Shown: positions 38,452 to 49,581 of the stretch, in pieces | Layout: each line of letters opens with the position of its first letter | Numbering within the stretch: position 1 is the stretch's first letter | Assembly: GCF_000192795.1 (NCBI RefSeq) | Contig: NW_007360629.1 | Coordinates: 2,438 to 66,437 of the forward strand | DNA length: 64,000 nucleotides | Origin: Vavraia culicis subsp. floridensis | Taxonomy: Eukaryota > Microsporidia > Pleistophoridae | Reading direction: 5' to 3' | Program-made: the position numbers and the translations under genes | Notes under the pieces: generated by a model | What the model was told of the DNA's origin: nothing | Databases searched by the model: none | Seen by the model: the letters and a program-made list of their open reading frames with translations, nothing else

Positions 38452-40581
38452 TTATTTATAAAGCTCGAAAATGGTTTGTTCTTCATTGCACTTATCTAAC
38501 CACTCACATCGTTCCTTAAGAGATCTACATCTTGACGAAAAAAACTCACGGAGAATATGCGCCTCTTCTCTAGATATGTAGGAACTTTTATAACAGAACA
38601 CAAGTACATCAAGCTGTTTGAACGTCTCAAAAATATTTTCGATCAAGTTATTTAGCTGATCTGGCGAAATTTCTGATAACTTTTGAATTTTTTCTAACCT
38701 TGTCCAAGAATCTGTTGGTGCTTCAAATATCACCAGTTTCTTAATACCTGCGAAAGCTTCAAAATATTGACACAACATAAGTTCGATTAGTTCTTCATAA
38801 GCTGAATCTATGCCAATATGAAGAGTGTGGAGTTTTAGATGCACCATATTCTTACTTTTCACCAAATTCCGTTTGTTCACATCAACTTTTGCAGGTTGGT
38901 GTTTACCATCATTTCGATTGGTGAGGCTATCAAATGATGACCGAATGAATCTACTGTTTGTAACAAATCTTTTCAGCTTGTTTAAACAGATTTTCACGGG
39001 TTTATATATACCATAATTTCGATTGGTGAGGCTATTAAATGACGACCGAATGGATCTACCGTCCACATAAAATTCTTTTAGCTTGTTCAAAGGTTCTATT
39101 GACCTTACCAGTTCACTAATGGTCAGCTTAGAATTAACAAAGAGTTTTTCTATTGGACCTTTTAAACTGCTTAGTTGTCTTCGTAAAAGTTCATACTTGA
39201 CATCCCAACTTTTTACAAGAATTTCAAGATGTTTTAACATTTCCAGTTCAGTTATCATCTGCATGATTTCTTTATCTACACACCAGCAATTTATTCTCAG
39301 TGTTTCTAATTTTTTCATTTTTACTTCAATGGTGCTTTTATCCTTCAACTCCAAATCATTACCGCCAGCATCAATTTCTAGAATTTCAAGAGCAGCAAAG
39401 TCTAGGAGAAATATATCGAAAACTCTACAAACATTCCATGCTAGGTTAATACTAAAATAAATCAATATTAAATGCTTGAGTTTGCTTCGGTTAATTTCCT
39501 TTAAAAACTTAATAGCAATCTCTAAATCCCAAGTGTTAATTACTAAATATTCTAATCTAGCACCATAACACTGAGAAGACGAAAGCAGCTGTTCACAATA
39601 TTTCTCGCCTAATGATAAATACTGTGGATCACTTACTATTTGGTCACTGAGTACAACACTCGCATATTTATCCATGTTTACCGTCAGATTGCATAGTTTT
39701 GTGCACTTATTTAGATTGATTTTGATTATTACACTTTTTGTATTAACCGGATAACATGGATAGTAAGAACTCCTCCAGCACTTACTGAAGCAGATAGTCT
39801 CATAAGACTTTGCAAAAGTTACCTTAAGTTCTTTCAATTGTTGCACAGTATCCTTGAAAATGAGAAAAACACATCCAGTAAACCATAGACTTTCTAGTGT
39901 CATATTACTCACTTTCTCTAAGAATTCATCCGTAACTAACATATGTTTCACTTTAAGTGTACGTAATCTTGGAATCGTTTCGAGACTAATAAAATCTTGC
40001 ACTGTATTATAAGAGACACAGTCCCAACTTGCATATTCATGTGTCAAATTTAGAAGATATAAATCGGTAATGGAATCAAATTGTTGTATTGTGTCACCTA
40101 GATCGACATCAGATAAATTTCGTGAGGAACTGCGAACAACAACTGTCAAATACACACGGTCGAGTTCTTTAAAAACACCTTTCATCATCTCAATCTTCGT
40201 TTCATTAATAAAAACTTTCAATCCCTCCCTTGGCTCTACATTACCTTCCTGTTGAGCAGAAAAATACAAGCTGAACTTCTCTGCTTTGTAGACAAATTGT
40301 ATTGCCTTTGAATACTCGTGATTGAATCTTTGCTCGTTCATGTACCTGTTGCATCTTTCTAGATCCTTACCCAGCGTTTGATAGTTTAGATCTTTGAGAT
40401 ATTTTACAATACGGGCACATCTTTTGTCCGATTCTTGCTTAGGTCCATCCAGTAAGTGTTCAACATCATACTCAAGTTCTTCCTCTGTATACACATATTC
40501 TGAACCGTCATCACCCTCTTCACTACCTGTGTTGGCAAATAACAATTGATGAATGAACAACAAGTTATTGAAAAAAATCAT
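38452..40581 (-). CDS. leucine-rich repeat protein with probable signal peptide
   Basis: 709 aa from the ATG at 40581; the codon three positions earlier is GTG. Residues 1-16 (MIFFNNLLFIHQLLFA) look like a signal peptide, followed by an acidic stretch (EEGDDGSE, TEEELEYD). From about residue 150 to the end there are irregular leucine-rich repeats (ITDLYLLNLTHEY, LRTLKVKHMLVTDEFL, LESLWFTGC, LEILEIDAGGNDLEL, LETLRINCWC, LKHLEILVKSW). A block of 35 residues (RSSFxSLTNRNxGxxxPxK) is present twice in tandem. Secreted or surface LRR families are known from several microsporidia. Both a TATA box (28 bases) and a CCC box (directly before the ATG) are present, unlike other genes here. Confidence 0.85.
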   Translation of the reverse strand: MIFFNNLLFIHQLLFANTGSEEGDDGSEYVYTEEELEYDVEHLLDGPKQESDKRCARIVKYLKDLNYQTLGKDLERCNRYMNEQRFNHEYSKAIQFVYKAEKFSLYFSAQQEGNVEPREGLKVFINETKIEMMKGVFKELDRVYLTVVVRSSSRNLSDVDLGDTIQQFDSITDLYLLNLTHEYASWDCVSYNTVQDFISLETIPRLRTLKVKHMLVTDEFLEKVSNMTLESLWFTGCVFLIFKDTVQQLKELKVTFAKSYETICFSKCWRSSYYPCYPVNTKSVIIKINLNKCTKLCNLTVNMDKYASVVLSDQIVSDPQYLSLGEKYCEQLLSSSQCYGARLEYLVINTWDLEIAIKFLKEINRSKLKHLILIYFSINLAWNVCRVFDIFLLDFAALEILEIDAGGNDLELKDKSTIEVKMKKLETLRINCWCVDKEIMQMITELEMLKHLEILVKSWDVKYELLRRQLSSLKGPIEKLFVNSKLTISELVRSIEPLNKLKEFYVDGRSIRSSFNSLTNRNYGIYKPVKICLNKLKRFVTNSRFIRSSFDSLTNRNDGKHQPAKVDVNKRNLVKSKNMVHLKLHTLHIGIDSAYEELIELMLCQYFEAFAGIKKLVIFEAPTDSWTRLEKIQKLSEISPDQLNNLIENIFETFKQLDVLVFCYKSSYISREEAHILREFFSSRCRSLKERCEWLDKCNEEQTIFELYK
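38911..39120 (-). repeat. 105-bp tandem duplication inside the LRR gene
   Basis: ATTTCGATTGGTGAGGCTAT occurs at 38911 and again at 39016. The 105-bp period equals 35 codons, so the LRR frame is kept. The copies differ at a modest number of sites, suggesting a not very old duplication. Confidence 0.85.
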
Positions 40582-40610
40582 GGGATCCACAGAATTCTTT
40601 CCTTTTATAG
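40582..40610 (-). promoter_or_regulatory. TATA box and CCC box of the LRR gene
   Basis: On the minus strand CTATAAAAGG (plus 40601-40610) begins about 28 bases before the ATG, and CCC (plus 40582-40584) touches the ATG. Confidence 0.55.
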
Positions 40611-42176
40611 TTTTAAATTTGCAAAAATGATAAGGAAATTCATTCTTATCGGCACGTGCTTTTTGTCCATCTCATATGGTTGTTGATCATGTGATTAGAG
40701 GAGAATGCCAGCATTAAATTATGAATTTTTTTTACACTAACAATAATGGTGCACACATTTTTACAAGTTTAGTGTGTTCTTTTCTTGTTTATGGCATCGA
40801 TCACACAAAATAGACCTGTTCTTTTCATCAATCTGTTACATAAAATTATAAACTAGTTGTTTGTGTGAACGAAGTATTCATGGTCAACACACTGTCATTA
40901 ATTGTGCGCACTTCTGTACGATATAAGAATATGATAATTGAAGAATAAAAGTATTGTTGAGTGATGAGTAAGTTGCTGTTAAACACATGTTTTGCTTTTG
41001 ATCAGAAAGCTCATATTGTGATTGTGTCGGTCTACCTTACGAAGAGCTGAAAGCTACATTATAGTATGCAATTATCAATGCATTATCATAGTTATGTTGA
41101 GTGCAATGCATGTACACCAGTTATATTATATATGCTAGTAATACTGCATTTCTTTTCCTGTTATCATTTCCATTCCAGATGAATTTCTTATCATCAAATC
41201 AATTTGAACAAATATTGAACATAAATGTCATCAATGTTGGTCAACTATTGTTAATATAAAATGTCACCTGCATTTGACTTTCGAACGTTGTAACTACTTA
41301 AAGCACTGTTTGAAAGTATTTTTTTACAAGTTGCTGAACAAACCAGTTGTAATAATCAGTACTCGTCTTCTCTATGTTATTTTTGTACAATATTATAGTC
41401 ACACAATGTGCTAGTATTCTCATGATAATCATGACATGATATTTTGTTGCCATTTCACAATCGATATTACGTGTTGTAGAGCCATGACACAATTGTTAAT
41501 AACCCGATATTTAATTAGAAATATTCTGTTGTAACAATACATTTATATATGGTGATTGACTGGGAATGAGCGCTAATCACTGTGGTTTTGATGATCATAT
41601 TGCATCTTTTTGACAGGTAATTAGAAAAATAATCAAAAAATTGTAAATGATGGTAATATAAAATAGGCCATTTTATGTAATTCACTACCTATTTATCTGC
41701 GGTCCACATGACCGTTTTGTTAATTTAGACATAATAGGTGATTAATTGCTAGCCAGACCAGTAGCAGCAGTGTGAAAGAAGCGTATCAGATGAGAATGAA
41801 CCTATGTTTAGAATTTGATGTAACAAAAAATATTTTAATGACGAAATTATGTTGTAATCATAAATTTGGTATTGTTAGCGGTCTATATCGGCTTATCCGT
41901 TTTTGTTTTGTAGGAAAGTTTTGAATGAAAAAATTACAAAAATAACATAGGTTGCTGTATAATGGAGTTCAGGTAGATATTTTGATCGCATTTTATGTAT
42001 TTATCCGTATATTCAGACAAACATACGTTAAATTTGCATGGTATTTTGCATATAATGGTACATTTTTCATTTATTTTTGGTGAACTCGGCACCTTAACAG
42101 GTAAATTCACGGTTTCGTTATTTTCTCTCATCAAGGTCATTTTCGCTTGGTAAATTAATCAAACTGCACTTTTTAA
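40611..42176. other. AT-rich divergent intergenic region, nothing recognised
   Basis: Between the LRR gene and AsnRS. No supported ORF or RNA gene. Confidence 0.45.
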
Positions 42177-42179
42177 CCC
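42177..42179 (+). promoter_or_regulatory. CCC box of AsnRS gene
   Basis: CCC eight bases before the ATG at 42188. Confidence 0.4.
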
Positions 42180-42187
42180 ATCAAAAA

Positions 42188-43513
42188 ATGACGGAATCAA
42201 GAGAATTTGACAAATCTGAGTACACAAAAGTGCCACTCAAGGAAATCAACAAGTCTCACATCTTACAAAAGATACACTCGTTCGGATGGGTGTACAACAG
42301 GCGCAATGCAGGACAGACAGGCTGTTTCATCAACATGTTCGCACAATATAAGATACTGAAATGTTTGTATCCGCACAAAATTGATGCTGATAACCTTACG
42401 AGATGGACATCCATGGATTTCTATGGCACTGTCAAGGAAAATTTTACCAAGGACGGTGCTGAGGTTGAGTTCCACATCGATCACTATGATGTAAGGAAAA
42501 TTGCGCCATCTTTTCCTGTCAATAAGGACACGCAGGCATTTTCTTTGCTGGAAAATGGGCATTTGGCACTGAGGACACCCGAGCGCATATTTTTTTTGAA
42601 GGCGCGTTCGTACATGTTGCGGTGTTTCAGGGAATTTTTTTATGAAAGGGAATTCACGGAAATAACGCCGCCGACCCTCGTGCAAACACAGGTAGAGGGT
42701 GGTAGCACGCTGTTTAAGCTTGATTACTTTGGAAAGAAGGCGTTTTTAACACAGTCATCCCAGCTTTATCTTGAAACCGTAGTGCCTGTTGCTATGAAGG
42801 CATATTGCATGGTGTACAGCTACAGGGCTGAAAAGAGCAACACAACACGGCATTTGACAGAGTATACGCATGTGGAGGCTGAGTTGGCAGATATTTGCTT
42901 TGATGACCTGCTTAGCGTTATCGAGGACATGGTGTACACGGTGGTAACTGGTTTCTACGAAAAAATGAGGGAGGATATTTTGGAGCTGTGTCCCGATTAC
43001 GAATTTTTTGAGTTCAAACGCCCTTTCAAACGTATAAGCTACAAAGATGCGATCAAATACTTCAACGACGCGGGGTACAAGAAAGATAACGGCCTTGAAT
43101 TTGTTTTAGGTGATGACATACCCGATGCAGCAGAGGTATTTCTCGTAAAGTCATATGCCGACAACACTCCGCTTTTCCTGACCAACTTTGAAACAGCAGC
43201 CAAACCATTCTACATGAAAACTACGGATGATCCGAAGTACACTGAAAGCGCTGACTTGTTGTTCCCGAATATTGGAGAAATACTTGGTGGATCAATGAGG
43301 AAGGAGGAGTACCAGGAGTTGATTGATGGCTTTGAGCGCGAGGGTATTGATTCTAAGCCGTACTATTGGTACACAGACATGGCGAGATTTGGTCCGTGCA
43401 CGCACGGTGGTTTCGGGCTTGGATTTGAAAGGTTGCTGGTCGGATTGATGAGATGGAAGAATGTTGCTAAGGGGTGTTTGTATCCCCGCTTTGTTACGCG
43501 GTGCCATCCATAG
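42188..43513 (+). CDS. DED81: cytosolic asparaginyl-tRNA synthetase
   Basis: 441 aa; shorter than the yeast cytosolic enzyme (about 550) because the eukaryotic N-terminal extension is missing. Class IIb synthetase charging tRNA-Asn. Residues about 25-105 form the OB-fold anticodon-binding domain (GWVYNRRNAGQTGCFINM). Motif 1 region: YMLRCFREFFYEREFTEITP. Substrate loop: GGSTLFKLDYFGKKAFLTQS followed by QLYLE. Motif 2: YSYRAEKSNTTRHLTEYTHV (about residues 210-230). Motif 3: GGFGLGFERLLVGL (about 405-418). The HLTEY and Lys/Asn-type active site, and GGS at FPNIGEILGGSMR, point to AsnRS rather than AspRS. It is the only clear housekeeping gene in the AT-rich gene-poor half of the window. Confidence 0.93.
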   Translation: MTESREFDKSEYTKVPLKEINKSHILQKIHSFGWVYNRRNAGQTGCFINMFAQYKILKCLYPHKIDADNLTRWTSMDFYGTVKENFTKDGAEVEFHIDHYDVRKIAPSFPVNKDTQAFSLLENGHLALRTPERIFFLKARSYMLRCFREFFYEREFTEITPPTLVQTQVEGGSTLFKLDYFGKKAFLTQSSQLYLETVVPVAMKAYCMVYSYRAEKSNTTRHLTEYTHVEAELADICFDDLLSVIEDMVYTVVTGFYEKMREDILELCPDYEFFEFKRPFKRISYKDAIKYFNDAGYKKDNGLEFVLGDDIPDAAEVFLVKSYADNTPLFLTNFETAAKPFYMKTTDDPKYTESADLLFPNIGEILGGSMRKEEYQELIDGFEREGIDSKPYYWYTDMARFGPCTHGGFGLGFERLLVGLMRWKNVAKGCLYPRFVTRCHP

Positions 43514-45079
43514 GTCTGTGTTGAATTGAGTAAACATTTTTATGGTATTATGTATTATGCATCGTTATTTTCTTTGTTAATTTATTCTCTTAGCACCTTT
43601 TATCGCTTGCAAAGACTTACTATCGCATTTACGGCATTTATCCTGAAGAACATTCTTTTTCAGTCATTATGGTGTCTTTTGTCTTAATCCTGGCCAAAAT
43701 TGATTTTTATGATAATAATTTTTAGGTAAAGGACAATTATTAGAATTCTCAATCCATTACTGTTTCTCTTGCCGGTAGAAAATATTATTTTACATAATCA
43801 GATAAACCATTCATGACTTTGGCGGGTATGTATGAGATAATCCCAACTTGATTGTCTACTACTGAAATAGAAGCGTTTTCCTCGCGCCATACTGATTTTA
43901 TCCTTGTAGTACGAGTTATATTAGTTGGCAGCTCATGACAAAACATTGGTAAATCATCACAACGTAATATAATAATTAAATACATAATAGACCATATTTG
44001 TAGCTGATGGACAAACTAAATCGCTACACTATTCACTGTGCAATCTCCAGCCTATGTTATTCGCCTGCTTTTATGATTTTTTTATCAAGGGACAGAGAAA
44101 TTCAACGGTAATACAACAACTCGAAATTCTCTGAACATTAGAACAATAGCACCGCATGTCTCAATAATGGAACCTTAAACTTTGGAATAAACGCGTAAAT
44201 TTTCTCCTCATACGATTATGGAAGTACACGGCCATAAAACATCATTAAATTAGTTCTCTGATTTTTAGAATCAAAGAGAACGCGCCATTAGCATTCAAAA
44301 TATTGTAGTGACTCCGAGCAGGGTGTGCCGGACAGAAAGGATGCAGTAAAGACTTTTAAACTATGTTGAGTGCTTTTTGCGGGTAGATTGTCGTGCAGTG
44401 TCTCGTGTGAGCAATATTTATACGTATTGGCTAATATAATGCTTCATCCTGTATTATGGTTGGATTACTGTTATTTTGAGCTGAGATCGTTTGCTGCATA
44501 AAGTTCTATTTTATTGACAAGAAGTTCATCCATCAACCCGCTTTTGTTCCTTTTTGCTGATAGCCTATCAATTGAGAGGGAGTGACAGTTCCGCTGTGGG
44601 ATTGCTGCTGCATCATTGTTTATTGTTACGTTCAGACAGGACCATAGTTTATTAAGGAATATGAAATTACGGGACAAACGAATGAATGTCATATTCTGTT
44701 GAGAAAATTGGCGTAGAAAGACCAAAAATAAGTTAACATACTTCTTACGTTGGGAATTTAGTGAAATCTGACAACAGAGGAATGATTTCCAGCAGGTATG
44801 TAACAGAAAGAAATATTAATTGGATTTGTACATTGAAAGAGAGCAACTTGCTCGATTATAACAACACATATGGCGCAAGTAATGACTAGTGTCTAATTAA
44901 CGGGACCTCCACGTAGGCAAAACTTTATTAAAATACATTCAAAAAGTGTTTTAATGCTGTCCTCCAATGATGTAAACATCTCTCACGTGCCAATAATGCT
45001 ATGAATTGCGACTTATTTGGTTTTTAAGTGGGATATTAAAATTTTTTAAAGTTTTCTGAGCAGTTTTACTGAAAAATCT
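43514..45079. other. AT-rich intergenic, nothing recognised
   Basis: Convergent spacer; no supported gene. Confidence 0.45.
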
Positions 45080-45850
45080 TCATTTTCCGCCGATTCTCAG
45101 AACTTGTATGAATTGCGCTCCCATACCAAATATAAAACACACCATCATGGTAACCACTGCCTTATTATCCATATCTATACGTGTATCGAAATTGCGAAGG
45201 CTTGTTGAAAACACCTCCAACGAGTTCCATCCCAGATCAAAAGTGGTATCAATGCCGTAGGTAACCATCAACGATCCAATGAAACAGAACAGACCGGCTA
45301 ACAGAAACTGTGGTATTTTTATGTACAGTAGCACAAGAACTATGAGAATTGCAGCGTATAAGAGGTAACGAACAATCGGCTCGTCGATTCCAGCTTTCTG
45401 CAACAACTTGATGTGAAATCCTTCTGTGTATGCTACCGCAACGGCGATGAACAGTACGATAAATGTGAGCGATTTTATGAACGAAATTATCAGTGCAGAT
45501 ACTATAAAAGACAACACGAGGATAAAAATGAGCAGCCGTAATTTGTTATCTTCAAGAAATTGCAGAACTTCCCTCGCTTTATCCTTGAACGAACCGGTCA
45601 GCTTGATCCCAAAAATATATCCTTCACCAAAATTCTCACTAATATACCAGAATACCTGCGTAAGGAACACCGAAGAAAGCACAGTAAGCGATATCCTCTT
45701 GAACGATATTCCCATGACCAGAATAAACAGCCCCACGATAACCGTAAGCGCTGCAAACCCACTAGAGGTGTTATCACCCACTCTTTTCTTGGTTTCCATC
45801 AAAATATCAGCAAGAATCGAAGCTCTGCAGCAGGCAAAGAAAATAAACAT
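45080..45850 (-). CDS. seven-transmembrane protein with N-terminal signal-like segment (TMEM198/DUF4203-like?)
   Basis: 256 aa. A short hydrophobic N-terminus (MFIFFACCRASILA) reads as a signal peptide, followed by a polar stretch (METKKRVGDNTSS). Seven hydrophobic helices follow, about residues 31-49, 53-70, 104-122, 125-143, 162-180, 185-204 and 232-248 (for example ALTVIVGLFILVMGISF, LLIFILVLSFIVSALII, YLLYAAILIVLVLLYIKI). The arrangement of one signal plus seven short-loop helices resembles the DUF4203/TMEM198 group, but I see no diagnostic motif, so this is a guess. CCC lies eight bases before the ATG. An ATG at the METKK position is an alternative that would drop the signal peptide. Confidence 0.8.
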   Translation of the reverse strand: MFIFFACCRASILADILMETKKRVGDNTSSGFAALTVIVGLFILVMGISFKRISLTVLSSVFLTQVFWYISENFGEGYIFGIKLTGSFKDKAREVLQFLEDNKLRLLIFILVLSFIVSALIISFIKSLTFIVLFIAVAVAYTEGFHIKLLQKAGIDEPIVRYLLYAAILIVLVLLYIKIPQFLLAGLFCFIGSLMVTYGIDTTFDLGWNSLEVFSTSLRNFDTRIDMDNKAVVTMMVCFIFGMGAQFIQVLRIGGK

Positions 45851-45858
45851 TGCGATGA

Positions 45859-45861
45859 GGG
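45859..45861 (-). promoter_or_regulatory. CCC box of the 7-TM protein gene
   Basis: CCC on the minus strand eight bases before the ATG at 45850; a TTATAATT string lies further up. Confidence 0.35.
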
Positions 45862-48755
45862 TGCCCCTCTTTTTGTAATTATAAAGCTAAAATCTGGATG
45901 ATTGTTAAAAAAGGAAAAAATAAAATAACAATGTGTTGACACCCTCCTTTCAGCGTATGAATGACTTTCATCTCAACAAAAATTTTATTGGTCATAAAAA
46001 ATTGATAGATGTGGCCACTTTCGGGTTATGATTTGATGGCATGATGGATGGTCAATTAAAATGCTGAATACCAAATTTTAATTTGTTTTGGGTGATATTA
46101 TGATTAATTAAGATGCTAGTAAGCGGCTTGTTGTATGATGCGGTATTTTATTGAAAATTGGGCATAGAAGTGTTAATTTCATCTTCGATAACACGTAATT
46201 ATAATAATACCCTTTTGGGATAACCACAAAACCAAAAAAAGAGGATAAATTTTACCAGAATTTAATGCAATTCCATGAATATTATCTGCTGCTTAAATAC
46301 CAAGAGCAATTCATATATCATGTGGTAAACGTTATTTTTAGCAATTGCCGAGAAGTATTCAAAATTTTGTTTAATTTGCCTAAAAAGAATTTTACACGCA
46401 AAATACTTTTGACGTGATCGAGAGCTTTGACATCACGATCTACATAGGTAACAAACCGTTATTGGATGGTGCTCCTCATATAATTTGAGCTGTATACGTT
46501 TCAAATCGTCATTCAATAAATGATGCGATCGTTGGATAAGCGACTCTTACGTTACAATCTTTGGTAATGTTTTAAAATGTTTGCAAACATGTTGTGCTGC
46601 ACAGCGTTATGGCCGAATTACCTAGATTGGATATATACATGTGCTTTGAGCACACGTTCATTCAATCGTTTTGTTTATTACAGAAGATGCATTCGAGGAG
46701 GTCGCTGTATATTGGTTTTCAACCAAGGAGTCAATCCAGGCATGCAAACCCGCAAACAGTTTTTTGTGGTTACGTGTCTATCGTAACACTGACATGAATG
46801 TCATTAATACCAAAAGATAGGAATATACCAGCCTGAGAGGATCTGATATGACCAGAAAATAATTAAAACTGCAAAATTGAATGGCCCATTAGTGTTCTCG
46901 AACACGTATCGTGATAATATGCATCTTAATGTTGCAATTCATACTTATGTATAGGTGAGCATGCATACGGTTGCACTTGTGGAGCATACGAATTTTCTAC
47001 CAGACTAAAATTTAGTGACTCGCAAGACTTGCGATATCATTGGACATCAGATGATTGATAAGGTGCATCACTGCATAGTGTCCAAAAATGTGTTTATTAT
47101 GCCAGTGTTTTGAAATATATCTGATCACGTTTATATCATTTATCGAACATGAAGTGGTAAAAGAGGTTTTTAGAAATTACTCAATGGGAAAGGGCCGAAT
47201 AAGAATCGGGTGTAAGAAGCTAAATGGTGTGAATAATTTGATTTATATAGCTGATTTGGTTTGTAAACAGCCTTTAAAACTTCTTGGAACATCCTTAGGT
47301 AGGAATATCCACTGTGAAATAGAGAATAATCATAATCAAGCGAATGGTGATTATAATACATCACTTTAATGTCTATCACCTATCCAATATGCTGGTTGCT
47401 CGGCATGCAAACAACCATGATGGCTACACTATGGTTGATAGATCATTAAATTTTTTACTGTTTTGAATTATAAAAAGAAGTGCACGAATAAAATGTAGGA
47501 AGAGCTTGACCTGTTTTATATGTTAATGTGCATTAAGCGCTACGGTGTATGAAAATGATATTACACGAAGAACAAAAAATGTACCGGTTTGTATTTTGAA
47601 ATGGTCTCTAGTGGTAATCATTGGTATTTTGTGATTTCTTCTATTGCAACGGTATAACGTGGAGACATGAAGAATTGCAACTAGGGCAATGACCGGTAAT
47701 AACACATGGAAATTCCTAATTGAGCGAGAAATTGAGTATATACCATCGCAGAAGTTCGAATTCTTCATTGTAAAAAGAAAATTCAGTTAAAGGAAACTTA
47801 ATGAGAAGTAGGCATGTGTCATAAAACGTAAGATAAAAGGTGATAACAGCTTTCATTCTCTCTTTTTGCTTTATGTTGATGGATGTAGTAGATGTGTTTG
47901 GCAGAGACAAGTTCGGTATAAATTATGCGGCTCTATATTGTGCAAACCAACGTGATATGCCCGAGTGCAGGAATCGTTAACTCATAACGGCTAGAGTTCG
48001 GATGTGAGATGATAACGAAACAGATCTAAGAAAACATAATGATCAGTATTGGATGACAACATGATTATATGCGGTATGACTTAAATCCATCGCAAAAGCT
48101 AATTCAGAACAAGAGATGACAGCAAATCATGGTAACCGGCTCTCCATTGGAACGAGCCCGTGAGTACTTAACGATTTGTTTTGAGGTATCATATGGTATG
48201 AAGTGAAATTCATGATGCTTCAAACCGTGCTTAACACGTAATCCACATATATTTCGTAATTTTTAGCAAAAGCAGAATGAATTATCGGATATTTAAAATC
48301 TTATTTTACTGTTTCATTTGGAAGGATGCTGTAAATTATCGTATGCCACATATCCGAACACATATTGAACGGTCATATTTGTTGTGCTCGATACGATTAT
48401 TGCCCACAGAAAGTGGAAACAAGGCACTACCTATGATGCTTGTCATAGTTGTGTTTAGCGGATGGAATTTATTATTAACACCCGTATACCTGCTATAAGC
48501 ATAAAACATCTACTTGTGATGTGGAATGTGTTTTTTGACTTACAACACTTGTTATTGCCATTGTTTCGATTTGTTTAAATAAAATGATTAATAACGAAAT
48601 GAATCAAAGTACAAACCTCGAAACTGCTTAGTTTCAACTGATTAATCAAAATTACTATATTTGGTTTCATTGGTTATATACGTAGGAACGAGTTATTTTG
48701 TCATTGAGCTACTCATAACATAAACATTTAGAAACAAAAAATGTATCACACTTTC
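45862..48755. other. 2.9 kb AT-rich gene-poor stretch
   Basis: The longest gap in the window. A plus-strand 93-codon ATG frame (47088-47369) has no promoter box or known motif. No tRNA, rRNA, repeat array or transposase seen. Confidence 0.45.
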
Positions 48756-48762
48756 TATAAAT
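48756..48762 (+). promoter_or_regulatory. TATA box of RING-H2 gene
   Basis: TATAAAT, 40 bases before the ATG at 48796; no CCC box. Confidence 0.45.
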
Positions 48763-48795
48763 GGGAATTATATTGTGTTTACGTTTTGAACTAGC

Positions 48796-49581
48796 ATGCT
48801 GAGTTTATTTGCAATCGCAAAGATCTGTTGCGATTCTACAACCGATAATACTACAATAACTGCCTACAGTGCCGAAAATGTTGCTTTGCACCGCATGATA
48901 AACGACAAACTAAGTGATGGCCTTAGGCGTGTGTATAGCGACGAGGATGATGAAGCATGTGTTGTTAATACCAAAATACATATAAATGGCAGTTACAATT
49001 GTTCTGGTGGGTATTTTCGCGCACGAACTAACAAAAATATTGCCTGTGGCAGAAACCGTGTTGCGACTAACGGACTTGTAACCAGCAGGATGAATGCTCA
49101 ACATCATAAGACAAACAAGCGAAAAGAGAATCTGGTAAAAGAAAGTCGAACAAATAATAGAAGCCGTGCAAATTGTATGGCAACAAACACTTCTTCGTAT
49201 CACGCTGTGCATCCGCACTCATGTAATTCTCTTGGACAACCACCTATAAATAGATTTTTAGATGCATTTCATGAAATGACAATCCTTAGAATGCCCATAG
49301 TCCTGTATTTTATAATCCATGCACCGCCTTTTCTGCTATTATTCCTAATTTATCTGCTTACGCGGTCAGGCAAAAACTTTGATGATTACATTGTCGTCCG
49401 TAGTTTTGGCAAAATAGTAAAAAATTTCTCTATAGATGAATCATGTACGATTTGTCTATCAATTTTTGAGCGATGTGAAATAATTGAACTAAGGTGTGGG
49501 CACTTCTATCATCGAACATGTGTTGAGAAGTGGTTGAGAGGAAATGGCATTTGTCCGTTGTGTAGAACCGTTATGTTTTAA
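48796..49581 (+). CDS. membrane RING-H2 finger protein (probable E3 ubiquitin ligase)
   Basis: 261 aa. The C-terminus (about residues 217-258) is a RING-H2 finger: CTICLSIFERCEIIELRCGH, FYHRTCVEKWLRGNG and CPLCR give the C3H2C3 pattern that binds two zincs and recruits E2 enzymes. A transmembrane segment lies at about residues 168-190 (MPIVLYFIIHAPPFLLLFLI). The N-terminus (MLSLFAIAKICCDS) may be a short signal peptide. The middle is polar, rich in Asn, His and Arg, with several possible N-glycosylation sites. One membrane span and a cytosolic RING resemble ER or vacuolar E3 ligases of the Tul1/RNF13/goliath kind, without a visible PA domain. It is TATA-type, like the secreted genes. Confidence 0.85.
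   Translation: MLSLFAIAKICCDSTTDNTTITAYSAENVALHRMINDKLSDGLRRVYSDEDDEACVVNTKIHINGSYNCSGGYFRARTNKNIACGRNRVATNGLVTSRMNAQHHKTNKRKENLVKESRTNNRSRANCMATNTSSYHAVHPHSCNSLGQPPINRFLDAFHEMTILRMPIVLYFIIHAPPFLLLFLIYLLTRSGKNFDDYIVVRSFGKIVKNFSIDESCTICLSIFERCEIIELRCGHFYHRTCVEKWLRGNGICPLCRTVMF

Noticed and set aside
47088..47369. 93-codon ATG frame in the largest spacer
   Set aside because: No signal peptide, promoter box or motif; length expected by chance in 2.9 kb.
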